Of a stretch of DNA of 64,000 bases, positions 27,232-35,910 are shown one piece after another (position 1 is the stretch's first letter; each line of letters begins with the position of its first letter). A model generated the notes under the pieces. It was given only the letters and a program-made list of their open reading frames with translations. It had not been told where the DNA came from and searched no databases. The stretch covers positions 558,001-622,000 of the forward strand of contig NZ_CP040671.1 of NCBI RefSeq assembly GCF_008386235.1. The letters run 5' to 3'. The stretch comes from Thermosynechococcus sp. CL-1. Lineage in GTDB: Bacteria > Cyanobacteriota > Cyanobacteriia > Thermosynechococcales > Thermosynechococcaceae. Both the position numbers and the translations under genes were made by a program.

Positions 27232-28236
27232 TTAGCGGTTGGTGACAGTGGCCACATCCCGCGAGGTCAAGCGCTCATAGGTCGCCCGCATTTTCAGCCC
27301 CGTCAGCACTTGGAACAGACCCGAACCATTATCGGAACCTGGATAGTCACGGTGCTTCAGCAGCAGTTCCGTCATTTCACCATAGTGCTTGGTGGAGGTA
27401 TTGCTCAGGTGACTTTCGATGTAGATCAGTTCATCGAGTTTTTCAAAGCGACCGTCCACTTCTAACACCGAAACGGGGTGACCATAGTATTCATCAGGCC
27501 CGTAGCTGAGGCGGATGCCCGGATAAGAGCAGGTGAGCTTACGACCGCAGGGAATCCAAGTAATCGTGGAGCCTTCATCAAAAAGATAGACTGGCTCAAA
27601 GCCGGGGATGCCTTCCCGTTGCAGCATCCGTACCCGCAGGATATTGCCGACTTTTTCCTCTTTGACCAACTGGGTCGGCAGAATTTGCAAGACCACGTCA
27701 GCGTACTGCTTTTGGGGATCGATATAGGCCATGAAGTCGGGGCGACGGGCATTGATCGAGGCAATCACGTCTTCGTAGCTGTGACCCCGCTCGGCCATGT
27801 CGCGCTTGATCTTCCAAGCAATTTTTACATCGTCGCTGATGTCGAGATAGACACTAAAGTCAATCAGCGATCGCACCCGTTCATCGTAAAGGGGATGCAG
27901 CCCTTCAATCACAATCACGTGGTTGGGATCAACCCTCTCTGGCGGATCAATCGTCCCCGTTTCGTGGTTGTAGATGGGTTTCATGATTGATTCGCCATTT
28001 TTGAGAGCCTTGATCTGCTCATACATCAGATCAAAGTTGTTGGCGCGGGGATCAAGAGCCGTAATCCCCGTTTCTTTCCGCTGCTTGCGATCCAGACTGT
28101 GATAGTCATCCAAGCAAATCACAGTCATAAACTCTTCGCCAAACAGATCGGCCAGTCGGCGCAAAAACGTTGATTTACCACAGCCGGAGTCTCCAGCAAC
28201 GCCGATGAGAACCACACGGTCTGGCTTACTGCTCAT
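27232..28236 (-). CDS. prk: phosphoribulokinase
   Basis: Calvin-cycle kinase making ribulose 1,5-bisphosphate. 334 residues. P-loop GVAGDSGCGKSTF near 13-25; Cys19 within it and Cys41 in VICLDDYHS match the redox-regulated pair of the oxygenic photosynthetic enzyme, which is switched by thioredoxin and locked in the GAPDH-CP12 complex. Also DPRANNFDLMYEQ and VIEGLHPLYDERVR. ATG 28236 with AAAGGGA upstream. A short hairpin (28272-28283) lies in its leader. Confidence 0.97.
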   Translation of the reverse strand: MSSKPDRVVLIGVAGDSGCGKSTFLRRLADLFGEEFMTVICLDDYHSLDRKQRKETGITALDPRANNFDLMYEQIKALKNGESIMKPIYNHETGTIDPPERVDPNHVIVIEGLHPLYDERVRSLIDFSVYLDISDDVKIAWKIKRDMAERGHSYEDVIASINARRPDFMAYIDPQKQYADVVLQILPTQLVKEEKVGNILRVRMLQREGIPGFEPVYLFDEGSTITWIPCGRKLTCSYPGIRLSYGPDEYYGHPVSVLEVDGRFEKLDELIYIESHLSNTSTKHYGEMTELLLKHRDYPGSDNGSGLFQVLTGLKMRATYERLTSRDVATVTNR

Positions 28237-28271
28237 AGCTGACGATTCCCTTTGCTCGTAGAAGTGGACAT

Positions 28272-28283
28272 CCCCTGATGGGG
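28272..28283. repeat. short perfect hairpin in the prk leader
   Basis: CCCCTGATGGGG: 4-bp GC arms around TGAT (ATCA on the minus strand), about 36 bases before the prk start. May be an RNA hairpin or part of an operator; nothing further visible. Confidence 0.4.
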
Positions 28284-28384
28284 TGGTTCAGTATTCCCTT
28301 ACTGATATTACAAGGGTGGTGTCCCTCTGTGATAGTTTTTTGGGCAAAAAGAGGAACATTGCCCTCCATAGGGGGGATTGGTGG

Positions 28385-28413
28385 TTGCCCTAGGGAAGCG
28401 TTTGGGATATACT
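28385..28413 (+). promoter_or_regulatory. sigma70-type promoter of rpmF-hlip
   Basis: TTGCCC (28385-28390), 17-bp spacer, TATACT (28408-28413), 33 bp before the rpmF start. Good match to the consensus in sequence and spacing, and it excludes longer in-frame starts of rpmF. Confidence 0.65.
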
Positions 28414-28446
28414 AGTAGATTGCGAAAGTTAGTCCTAGGGATCATC

Positions 28447-28629
28447 ATGGCCTGCCCCAAGAAAAAAACCTCGAAGTCCAAGCGCAGTATGCGCCGTGCG
28501 GTCTGGAAGCGCCAAGCTGCCCTTCAAGCGCAACGTGCCCTTTCCATTGGCAAGTCTATTTTGACCGAGCGCGCCCAAGGCTTCTACTTCCCTGAAGCTG
28601 AAGAAGAAAACGAAGACGAGCAGGAGTAA
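28447..28629 (+). CDS. rpmF: 50S ribosomal protein L32
   Basis: 60-residue ribosomal protein. Starts [20 protein letters not shown], the usual bL32 N-terminus; the C-terminal half ([21 protein letters not shown]) lacks the zinc Cys pairs, as in cyanobacterial and plastid L32. ATG 28447; a longer in-frame reading from 28378 would cross the promoter. Followed after 3 bp by a high-light-inducible protein gene. Confidence 0.95.
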   Translation: MACPKKKTSKSKRSMRRAVWKRQAALQAQRALSIGKSILTERAQGFYFPEAEEENEDEQE

Positions 28630-28632
28630 TCC

Positions 28633-28806
28633 ATGGCCACTCCCACGGAGCCAAGCCGCACCCCAAAACTGGAAACCCCCAAGTACGGCTTTAATACTTT
28701 TGCTGAGCGGATCAATGGTCGTGCTGCTATGGTTGGTCTTGTGGCGCTTTTGTTATGGGAATATTGGACAGGAGAGGGCTTGCTCCACTGGTTGGGCTGG
28801 GTCTAG
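28633..28806 (+). CDS. high-light-inducible protein (HLIP, single-helix CAB family)
   Basis: 57 residues; small enough to be missed by gene callers. One helix with the chlorophyll-binding motif FAERINGRAAMVGLVALLL (E-x-x-N-G-R-x-A-M), then WEYWTGEGLLHWLGWV. The N-terminal 20 residues are hydrophilic (TPTEPSRTPKLETPKYGF). HLIPs bind chlorophyll and carotenoid, protect photosystem assembly and are induced by light stress. It starts 3 bp after rpmF, so the two share a transcript. Confidence 0.93.
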   Translation: MATPTEPSRTPKLETPKYGFNTFAERINGRAAMVGLVALLLWEYWTGEGLLHWLGWV

Positions 28807-28830
28807 GGGACGCATTTAGCACTTGTTTGC

Positions 28831-29613
28831 ATGATTCCCTACAACCTCAGTGACCCCCGCCTCTTTGGCATTATGGTTGGGGTCATGTTTTTGATGGTGG
28901 TCAGCCGCCTCGTGCTGGTGGCCGGCTTTTTTTCGCTTGTATATGTGGTGGCTCGCTGGACGCCCCTGAGGAAACGGCGGGTCAATTTGCGCCCCTACCA
29001 GCGGGGGCAGTTTTGGCAGGAGTTTGGCTGGTCGTTGGTGACAGCGGCTATTTTTGCGTTGGCGGGGGCGATCGCCGCAGTGATGTGGCAGCGGGGCTGG
29101 ACAGCGGTTTATCTAGAGTTAAATTCCCTTTGGGACTACATTTACTTTCCCTTGAGCATTGGCCTTGTGCTGCTGCTTCACGAAACCTATTACTATTGGC
29201 TCCATCGCTGGATGCACCAACCGAAAATTTATCGCCGTGTCCATCGGGTGCATCACCATAGCATTGTGGCCTCGCCTTGGACGGCCTTTTCATTTCACCC
29301 GTGGGAAGCGTTCCTACAGGCCATTTTCCTGCCGCTGATTATTGTGCTTGTGCCGCTGCACCCCTACGCGATCGTGATTCAGCTCAGCCTGATGACGGTC
29401 TCCAGTGTGATTAACCATTTGAATTTAGAGATTTATCCCCGTGGCTTTGCCGAGCATTGGTTGGGACAGTGGTTGATTGGCGCCACCCACCACAGTTTGC
29501 ACCATAGTCAGTTTCGCTGTAACTATGGCCTCTATTTCACCTTTTGGGATCGGTGGCTGGGAACAGAGAGCCGCGATTACCTGCCCCTGTTTCGCGATCG
29601 CACCCAAGGCTAA
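28831..29613 (+). CDS. sterol desaturase / fatty acid hydroxylase superfamily protein
   Basis: Membrane di-iron oxygenase of unknown substrate, 260 residues with four to five hydrophobic segments. Histidine boxes: LLHETYYYWLHRWMH near 112-126, HRVHHHS near 136-142 and THHSLHHSQF near 220-229, the full set expected of an active enzyme. ATG 28831, 24 bp after the HLIP gene on the same strand, so it may be in the same operon. Lipid or carotenoid hydroxylation is plausible; nothing here decides. Confidence 0.87.
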   Translation: MIPYNLSDPRLFGIMVGVMFLMVVSRLVLVAGFFSLVYVVARWTPLRKRRVNLRPYQRGQFWQEFGWSLVTAAIFALAGAIAAVMWQRGWTAVYLELNSLWDYIYFPLSIGLVLLLHETYYYWLHRWMHQPKIYRRVHRVHHHSIVASPWTAFSFHPWEAFLQAIFLPLIIVLVPLHPYAIVIQLSLMTVSSVINHLNLEIYPRGFAEHWLGQWLIGATHHSLHHSQFRCNYGLYFTFWDRWLGTESRDYLPLFRDRTQG

Positions 29614-29684
29614 GGCAACGATGAATTCTGCATAGGCCAATCGGCAAAGGCGTAGGACAGTTCGTCTAGTTCAGTGGCAGTGAG

Positions 29685-30494
29685 ATGGTCAAGGCACTTT
29701 CCTTTCCGATGATGGCGGAGCGGCAACATCCTTTAATTCAGCCGCTACTCACTTGGTCTGATGAAGCACTGATCAAGGCCTTTCAGGAGGAGCGCGATCG
29801 CGGCTGCTACTTTGTTGCCCTTTATTGTCGCTATGCCGCCCTTGTCTATTGTCGCTATGCCGCCCTTGTCTATAGTGTGCTGCAACACCACGGGCGATCG
29901 CCCGTACAAGTGGACTATCTGTTTGCTAAGGTGTGGCATGGGCTATTTTTTAGCCTTGACCGTTTGGAATTTACTCCTGAAGGGGTGAAAATTGGCGATG
30001 AGGAAGCTCGCTCCCTGCGCAATTGGATTGTCAACCGCACCGCTACCCTGATTCAAGAGGAACTCCCCGGCATTGAGCACATTACCTATGTCCTGCAGGA
30101 TGCGCCACCGCCCCTTTGGTGCTACTTAGAAGGCAGCCTTGCCTACTTGAGTCCCCTGAGCCGCCTCGTGCTAGTGACCACCCAAACCTTTCACTGGAAC
30201 CTTGAGCGCCTGCGCGCCTATTTAGAAGTTCAAGGGGAAACCTACAGCCTTGAGGAACTCAACCAGCATTTAGAAGAGGGGCTAGTACGCATCGCGGAGT
30301 ATCTGCCGCCGGATATTCGCCAAATTTACTTAATGCCCGATCTCGCTTCAGAGGAACCCCCCACCGTTCAACCCACTCTCGAAGAACTCTTTCCCAATAG
30401 CGTTGAGGAAGTGGGCACCCACCTTGAGAGTAACCCGACGGACGCTAGTATTGATAACCTACTGGCAGAGTGGGAGCGGATTCTCTCCAGCTAA
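29685..30494 (+). CDS. ECF-sigma-like cyanobacterial protein with tandem duplication
   Basis: 269 residues. The N-terminal half resembles sigma region 2: WSDEALIKAFQEERDRGCYFVALYCRYAALVY, then FAKVWHGLFFSLDRL. The C-terminal half, LSPLSRLVLVTTQTFHWNLERLRAYL and YLPPDIRQIYL, resembles a degraded region 4 without a clear HTH. Eight residues (YCRYAALV) are exactly repeated because of a 24-bp tandem duplication at 29823-29870. Start 29685; ATGs at 29709/29712 are alternatives. Function as a true sigma factor is doubtful; a regulator or anti-sigma-like role is possible. Confidence 0.7.
   Translation: MVKALSFPMMAERQHPLIQPLLTWSDEALIKAFQEERDRGCYFVALYCRYAALVYCRYAALVYSVLQHHGRSPVQVDYLFAKVWHGLFFSLDRLEFTPEGVKIGDEEARSLRNWIVNRTATLIQEELPGIEHITYVLQDAPPPLWCYLEGSLAYLSPLSRLVLVTTQTFHWNLERLRAYLEVQGETYSLEELNQHLEEGLVRIAEYLPPDIRQIYLMPDLASEEPPTVQPTLEELFPNSVEEVGTHLESNPTDASIDNLLAEWERILSS
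29823..29870 (+). repeat. 24-bp exact tandem duplication inside a coding region
   Basis: Two identical, adjacent 24-base units (29823-29846 and 29847-29870), each coding YCRYAALV in frame. Perfect identity at every third codon position suggests a recent event. Confidence 0.95.
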
Positions 30495-30604
30495 GATTAT
30501 TTTTCCACAGATGAATCTCACAACGATCTGGGATGCCCCCAAGACCGTCCCTTGTATGCTAGACTCAATTTGTTGAGAAAAATTTCTAACAAGGTTTGAC
30601 GTTC

Positions 30605-31123
30605 ATGGGTCTGGGTGTTATTGATTTGCCGACATTTTGCCTTGAGGGCACTGTCGAAGAAGTCTTTTATAAGAAGGGGCGACCCAAAGTCGTGATTCTA
30701 AAAACCGCCACAGGAACGGTCTGGATTAAGCTAGAAAAGTCCCTGCGCCGTGAGTTACAGCAAGTTCCCACGGTGGGCGATCGCCTGCGGCTAGAAGGAA
30801 CGATCAGCGATAAGTACGATGGCTGGGTCAAGCAATACAAGGCCAGTCATTTAGAATTTTTAGCAACGGCTCAACCCTCAGCGGCAAAGCGTTCTCAGCC
30901 CTGTAAGGTGCTCATTTGTCAAAAATCCTCCTGCTGTCGGCGGGGTGCCAAGGAACTGTGGCAAGAGCTAGAGGCACAACAGCTCCCCATTGCCCTGAAG
31001 GCGACGGGCTGTATGGGGGAATGCAAACGGGGGCCAGCGGTGGTTGTCCTGCCCCACAAGAAACGGCTGACCCGCGCCAATGCCCAACAGATTCGCGAGC
31101 TAGTTTGCTCGACTGAGGCTTAG
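30605..31123 (+). CDS. thioredoxin-like [2Fe-2S] ferredoxin domain protein
   Basis: 172 residues from ATG 30605. Residues 1-88 form an OB-like beta domain (VIDLPTFCLEGTVEEVFYKKGRP...VGDRLRLEGTISDKYDGW). From residue 98, KVLICQKSSCCRRGAKELW and KATGCMGECKRGPAVVVLP carry the Cys set of thioredoxin-fold 2Fe-2S ferredoxins. An N-terminal beta domain fused to this ferredoxin is known in cyanobacterial proteins. The last 24 bp overlap the 3' end of the convergent copper ATPase gene. Confidence 0.82.
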   Translation: MGLGVIDLPTFCLEGTVEEVFYKKGRPKVVILKTATGTVWIKLEKSLRRELQQVPTVGDRLRLEGTISDKYDGWVKQYKASHLEFLATAQPSAAKRSQPCKVLICQKSSCCRRGAKELWQELEAQQLPIALKATGCMGECKRGPAVVVLPHKKRLTRANAQQIRELVCSTEA

Positions 31124-33337
31124 GGAATTCAGGACAACGGCAATCGAACTCACGGCCATACAAGCGGCAGCAATTCCGGGGGTGAGACTGAGGCCCCATA
31201 GGGGTAATCCAACACCGGCTGCAAGGGGTAAACCGACGATATTGTAGGCCACTGCCCAAAGAAGATTCTGCTGAATTTTGCGGAAGGTGGTGCGGCTAAG
31301 GCTCAGCACAGCGAGCACATCCTCTAGATGATTGCGGGTGAGGATAATATCCGCTGCTTCAATGGCCACCTCTGTACCCGTACCAAGGCTAATCCCCACC
31401 TGAGCTGCCGTTAGAGCTGGCGCATCATTCATGCCATCCCCGACCATGGCCACGGTTTTGCCTTGGGCTTGCCAACCTTCAATGAGGGCGAGCTTTTGTT
31501 GCGGCTGAAGATCGGTGTGCAGATGCGTTGGCGGTAGGCCAAGCGGTTCTAGGAGTTGCTGTGCGGCTTTAGCCGTGTCTCCCGTCAGGACATGGATCGC
31601 ATAGCCTTGGGCTTGCAGGGCTTGAACGGTGCTCACTGCCTCTGGGCGCAGGCGATCGCGAAAGGTCACAACGGCAATCAACTGGCGATCGCAGGCCAAG
31701 GCCACATGGGTTTCCACTTCTAGGGAAGGGCAGTCAACCCCCTGATCACGCAGCCAACTGAGGCGACCTGCCTGATAGTAATGCCCCTCAATCCAACCGC
31801 TGATCCCCAGTCCGAGGGCAGTTTCCACCTCTGTCACCGTTGCTAGCTCTGTTGTCTGGCCGGTCGCAGCCCACGCCTTCTGAATCGCCACTGCAAGGGG
31901 ATGGTGACTCTCGCACTCTAAACTGGCTAGCAGATACAGCACTTCCTCTGAAAAGTAATGACCATAGAGGTTGATCTCGGCCACTGCCAGTTCACCGGTC
32001 GTCAGTGTGCCCGTCTTATCAAACACAATCGTGTCCAACTGCTGACTGCGCTCAAGAACATCACCGCCTCGAATAATTAAGCCTTTGGCAGCGGCGTGAC
32101 TGGTGCCCACAAGCAGCGCGATCGGGGTGGCAAGGCCAAGGGCACAGGGACAGGCAATCACCAGAACACTCAAGGCTAGCTTTAAGGGCAATAGGGGTGT
32201 GCTATTGGTCATTTCTGGGAAGAAATGGGGGGCGATCGCGCTCCAAAAGAGAGCCGTTGCTGCTGCCAAGGCTAGCACCCCATAGCCAAAATAGCCGGCT
32301 ACCACATCCGCCATTTGCTGCACCGGTGCTTTGCGATTTTGTGCCTGCACCACGAGGTCTAGAATCTGCCCCAAAAATGAGGCACGACCACAGCGTTCCA
32401 CCCGTAGGGTGACCGCAGCACCAACATTGCGACTGCCCGCCAGAACGGATGCCCCCACCCCCTTGGCCACCGGTAAAGATTCCCCTGTGAGCATGGATTC
32501 ATCCACCAGGGTTTCCCCGGTCACAATCGTGCCATCGGCAGGAAAGGGTTCTCCAGCATCTACCCACAGCCAGTCCCCGACTTGGATACGACTGACGGGA
32601 ATGGGCCAGCGATCGCTAGCAGTCAAACTGGGTTGCCATAGCGCCTGTTGTGGCTGAAGCGCAAGGAGCGATCGCAAGTCCCGTTGTGCCTGTTGACGTA
32701 CCCGTTGCTCCAGCGATCGCCCCAGCAAAATAAAGCCAAGGATCATCACCGGTTCATCAAAGAAACACGCCCACCCCAAGGCCGGCCACAGCCACGCCAC
32801 CGTACTAATGAGGTAAGCCCCCAAGGCGCCAAGAGCCACCAGCGTATTCATATTCGGGCGACGTTGGAACAGGCCTATCATTCCTTCCCGCAGAATCTCC
32901 CACCCCGGTAGGACAAGGGCAATGGTTGCTAGCCCCCAATGCCAGATCATCGCCTCTAACATGGGCCAGTGCCCCGGCAGCAGATCAATCCCGTGGCCGA
33001 CACTAGAGAGAACAAGGAGCACAAGGGCGATCGCTAACCTTGGCAAAGAGGTTTCCTCAGAGGCCGTGGGCAGTTCCAAAAGGGCATTGGCTTCTGCGAG
33101 GGTGGCTTGAAAGCGGCCTTGGTTTAAGCTCTCGACAATGGCACTGGGGGTTGTCTCAGCGGGGGAATAGGTGACAACGGCGGTTCCCGTGACCAGATTG
33201 ACTGCCGCAGCATCTACGCCCGGCTGCTCTTTTAACTGATTTTCCAGCGATCGCACGCAGCCAGCACAACGCAAGCCGCTCACCCGCAGGATGGCTACCT
33301 CAGGGGCGTGAGAATCAACACTTGAACTTAGGGACAC
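31100..33337 (-). CDS. copper-transporting P1B-type ATPase (CtaA/PacS class)
   Basis: 745 residues. Heavy-metal-binding domain with C24-A-G-C27, eight predicted TM helices, intramembrane CPC in VIACPCALGLATP, phosphorylation motif IVFDKTGTLTTG and hinge MVGDGMNDAPAL. TM segment wording PNMNTLVALGALGAYLISTV and FFDEPVMILGFILLGR is more like CtaA, which delivers copper toward plastocyanin, than PacS, but I would not insist. GTG 33337 with GGAGAGG upstream. Converges on the 2Fe-2S gene with a 24-bp overlap. Confidence 0.92.
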   Translation of the reverse strand: MSLSSSVDSHAPEVAILRVSGLRCAGCVRSLENQLKEQPGVDAAAVNLVTGTAVVTYSPAETTPSAIVESLNQGRFQATLAEANALLELPTASEETSLPRLAIALVLLVLSSVGHGIDLLPGHWPMLEAMIWHWGLATIALVLPGWEILREGMIGLFQRRPNMNTLVALGALGAYLISTVAWLWPALGWACFFDEPVMILGFILLGRSLEQRVRQQAQRDLRSLLALQPQQALWQPSLTASDRWPIPVSRIQVGDWLWVDAGEPFPADGTIVTGETLVDESMLTGESLPVAKGVGASVLAGSRNVGAAVTLRVERCGRASFLGQILDLVVQAQNRKAPVQQMADVVAGYFGYGVLALAAATALFWSAIAPHFFPEMTNSTPLLPLKLALSVLVIACPCALGLATPIALLVGTSHAAAKGLIIRGGDVLERSQQLDTIVFDKTGTLTTGELAVAEINLYGHYFSEEVLYLLASLECESHHPLAVAIQKAWAATGQTTELATVTEVETALGLGISGWIEGHYYQAGRLSWLRDQGVDCPSLEVETHVALACDRQLIAVVTFRDRLRPEAVSTVQALQAQGYAIHVLTGDTAKAAQQLLEPLGLPPTHLHTDLQPQQKLALIEGWQAQGKTVAMVGDGMNDAPALTAAQVGISLGTGTEVAIEAADIILTRNHLEDVLAVLSLSRTTFRKIQQNLLWAVAYNIVGLPLAAGVGLPLWGLSLTPGIAAACMAVSSIAVVLNSLSLSRAN

Positions 33338-33475
33338 GTCGCACCCTCTCCAAAAAGAACTACGTTCAATCTCCTAACTGCGTCCCCACCGCCTATTGTG
33401 GCACGTTGGCTTTGGGATGTCAGGGAAAGAGCGAGCTATGCTAAAGGAGTGAGGTTTTCACGAGAAATACAGAGA

Positions 33476-34075
33476 ATGGTGACTGCCAAGGAGACGGGCG
33501 ATCGCTATTTCACACCAGAAGAATACTTCGCGTGGGAAGAGCAGCAGTTAGAAAAGCATGAGTTGATTGATGGTCGCGTCTATGCAATGGCGGGTGGTAG
33601 TAAGAACCACAGCATCATTAAACTGAACTTCGGCAATCTGATTAAGCCCCATCTACGGGGTCGTGGGTGTCAGGTATTTAACTCTGACTTGAGGGTGAAT
33701 ATCCTTCATACAACCAACTTTACTTATCCTGATCTGAGTGTCACCTGTGACGATCGCGATCGCCAGAGTCCCTTTTTCATCACTTATCCCTGTCTCATTG
33801 TTGAAGTGCTCTCACCCGCCACCGAAGCCTACGATCGCGGCAAAAAGTTTGATCTCTACCGTCGTAATCCCAACCTCGTGGATTATGTGCTCGCTAGCTC
33901 AGAGGAAATGGCGATCGACATTTACCAGAAAAATGAGGTGGGGGATTGGCTGCTGCGCTGCTACCGCGCGGGCGATCGCGTTGAGTTGAGGAGCATTGAC
34001 CTCAAAGTGCCTATTGAACAGTTTTATGAAGACGTTGACCTCTCTGCCCCCGCCGTAGATACCACTGCTCCGTGA
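33476..34075 (+). CDS. Uma2-family (DUF820) PD-(D/E)XK-like protein
   Basis: 199 residues from ATG 33476; upstream in-frame residues look non-coding. Family features: FTPEEYFAWEEQQLEKHELIDG, TYPDLSVTCDD, then CLIVEVLSPATEAYDRGKKF giving the D-ExE...K pattern, and NLVDYVLASSEEMAIDIY. Distinct from the copy at 21974. Function unknown; such genes multiply in cyanobacterial genomes. Confidence 0.85.
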   Translation: MVTAKETGDRYFTPEEYFAWEEQQLEKHELIDGRVYAMAGGSKNHSIIKLNFGNLIKPHLRGRGCQVFNSDLRVNILHTTNFTYPDLSVTCDDRDRQSPFFITYPCLIVEVLSPATEAYDRGKKFDLYRRNPNLVDYVLASSEEMAIDIYQKNEVGDWLLRCYRAGDRVELRSIDLKVPIEQFYEDVDLSAPAVDTTAP

Positions 34076-34169
34076 AACAGCAAGCGGCTCTCCCTATGAA
34101 CGCCGAGGCTATCGAAAAAGCAAAATTGGGTATTCTTTGAGAGGAGAGTAAATTCAAGGGGTACCAGAC

Positions 34170-34952
34170 ATGTTGCCGTTAACGGTGAGTCGCCTCTGGA
34201 CAATTAGCCGTAATGTTTTCAATGAAATACTGCGGGAGCGGGTTCTTTACGTCACTGCTGTTTTTGCCATTGGCCTCGCCTTAGCGGTTGTGATTTTGGG
34301 ACAGGTGTCAGCAGGCACCCAAGACAAAATTAGCCTTGATGTGGGAATGGCAGGAATTTCTCTCTTTGGCTTGCTGATTGCTGCCTTTGTCGGGGGTGGT
34401 TTGCTCAATAAAGAGATAGAAAAGCGCACGATCTTAGTGATGTTGGCGAAACCCATCAGCCGTGCGGAATTTATTATTGGCAAACATTTGGGCCTATCGG
34501 CGGTTCTGCTGGTACTGGTGGCACTGATGACGCTGATTCTGTTTATTCTGATGAGCTTGAATCAGTTTGCCTATCCCGCTGGCCCTTTGATGGTGACCTC
34601 TTTCTATATTGCGCTGCAACTCGCTCTCTTGACGGCAGCCGCTTTGCTGTTTGGCAGTTTCACTAGTTCATTGATTGCCACGCTGCTAACGGTGGCACTG
34701 TACTTTATGGGGCACTTTAGCCAAAATCTGGTGATCCTCAGCCAAAAGATGGAGAGTGATGCCGTACGGCAACTGATGCAGTTTCTCTATCTGATCTTTC
34801 CCGATTTATCCCGCTTGGATTTTAAGAATACAGCGGTCTATGGCATGCTGCCCTCTGTACCGGAACTCGTGGCCAATGCCTTCTATGGCGTGATTTATAC
34901 GGTAGCACTGCTGGCGATCGCCACTTGGATTTTCTCTCGTCGCAATTTTTAG
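34170..34952 (+). CDS. ABC-2-type transporter permease
   Basis: 260 residues with six transmembrane segments and the ABC-2 pattern RNVFNEILRERVLYVTAVFAI at the N-terminus and LLNKEIEKRTILVMLAKPISRAEFIIGK, the coupling region after TM2. It matches permeases of the GldF/NosY style. No ATPase is adjacent. The orphan ATPase at 9123 is the only ABC-2 ATPase in the window. ATG 34170 with AAGGGG upstream. Followed by tRNA-Thr on the same strand. Confidence 0.85.
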   Translation: MLPLTVSRLWTISRNVFNEILRERVLYVTAVFAIGLALAVVILGQVSAGTQDKISLDVGMAGISLFGLLIAAFVGGGLLNKEIEKRTILVMLAKPISRAEFIIGKHLGLSAVLLVLVALMTLILFILMSLNQFAYPAGPLMVTSFYIALQLALLTAAALLFGSFTSSLIATLLTVALYFMGHFSQNLVILSQKMESDAVRQLMQFLYLIFPDLSRLDFKNTAVYGMLPSVPELVANAFYGVIYTVALLAIATWIFSRRNF

Positions 34953-35018
34953 CAAAAACTCGCAGCCAACTGTGCAATTGTTCCCCCAATGGGCTATGAT
35001 AAAGCTCTGGGAATTTTT

Positions 35019-35090
35019 GCCCGTGTAGCTCAGTGGTAGAGCACACCCTTGGTAAGGGTGAGGTCACGAGTTCAATCCTCGTCACGGGCT
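35019..35090 (+). tRNA. tRNA-Thr (GGU anticodon)
   Basis: 72-base cloverleaf: acceptor GCCCGTG/CACGGGC, D arm GCTC/GAGC, anticodon stem CACCC/GGGTG with loop TTGGTAA (anticodon GGT), T arm ACGAG/CTCGT with loop TTCAATC. Discriminator base is T and CCA is not encoded. A TATGAT -10-like hexamer lies at 34995-35000. Confidence 0.97.
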
Positions 35091-35135
35091 TTGTTTGGCA
35101 AATCTCACGGCATTTTCCATCTCTGGTGGGGTAGT

Positions 35136-35891
35136 TTATCGCTGTCGCAACCAGTAAGTGATCGCCAGCACAACGGCCAAAAGAACCACTGTACGGCGTA
35201 ACAGCAGCGGGTTAACCGCACGGGCAAATTTACCCCCCAAAAGTCCGCCAACAATGGTAGCGATCGCCATCCCCAAAGCAGCAGGCCACACCACCTCCCC
35301 AGACACAACAAAAAACGCCGCTGCGGCGACATTGATCCCAAAAGCCAACATTTGCTTCAAGCCATTGAGGCGCGTCAAGCTTTCCCCGAGAACAATGCCC
35401 AGCACGGCGAGTAGAATCACGCTCACCCCCGCGCCAAAATAGCCGCCATAGACCGCCGCTAGAAACACAAGAGGAATGGCTCCCACTTCAGATACGGCTG
35501 GCGCACTGATCCGCTGCAGCAACCAAGCCCGCACCTGCTCCTGAACCCCCAAGAGGACAGCGGCCAAGAGGAGCAAATAGGGAATCAAGGCATTAAACAG
35601 TGCCTCGTTAGTGTGCAAGAGTAACATCGCCCCTGTGATGCCCCCGGCCACCGCACTGGGAAAGAGCCAACCAAGGCGCCGTTGCTGACCCTTAAGATCC
35701 TGCCGTTGCGCCACTGTCGCTCCCAAGTAACCGGGTACCAAAGCCACCGTGCTGGTGAGATTGGCAACCACTGGCGGCAAGCCGATCGCCACCAAGGCAG
35801 GAAAACTAATCAGTGTTCCCCCACCGGCAATGGCATTGACAAAGCCCGCCGCCAGACCTGCAACGGTCAGCAGTCCGATCTCGCTGATCAT
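35136..35891 (-). CDS. TauE/SafE-family sulfite/anion exporter-like permease
   Basis: 251 residues, about eight TM helices in two repeats. N-terminal family motif [28 protein letters not shown] and the second-half counterpart [22 protein letters not shown]. Members move sulfite, sulfonates or other organic anions; substrate unknown here. ATG 35891, 19 bp after the NTRC stop, same strand, so cotranscription from ntrC is not excluded. Confidence 0.88.
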   Translation of the reverse strand: MISEIGLLTVAGLAAGFVNAIAGGGTLISFPALVAIGLPPVVANLTSTVALVPGYLGATVAQRQDLKGQQRRLGWLFPSAVAGGITGAMLLLHTNEALFNALIPYLLLLAAVLLGVQEQVRAWLLQRISAPAVSEVGAIPLVFLAAVYGGYFGAGVSVILLAVLGIVLGESLTRLNGLKQMLAFGINVAAAAFFVVSGEVVWPAALGMAIATIVGGLLGGKFARAVNPLLLRRTVVLLAVVLAITYWLRQR

Positions 35892-35910
35892 GCCCTTGAC
35901 TAGCTAGAGC

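Noticed and set aside
29823-29870. CRISPR-like repeat
   Set aside because: Just two contiguous units, no spacers, in frame within a gene; a tandem duplication.
34076-34169. 14-codon frame before the ABC permease gene
   Set aside because: Too short, no ribosome site, no reason to think it is translated.
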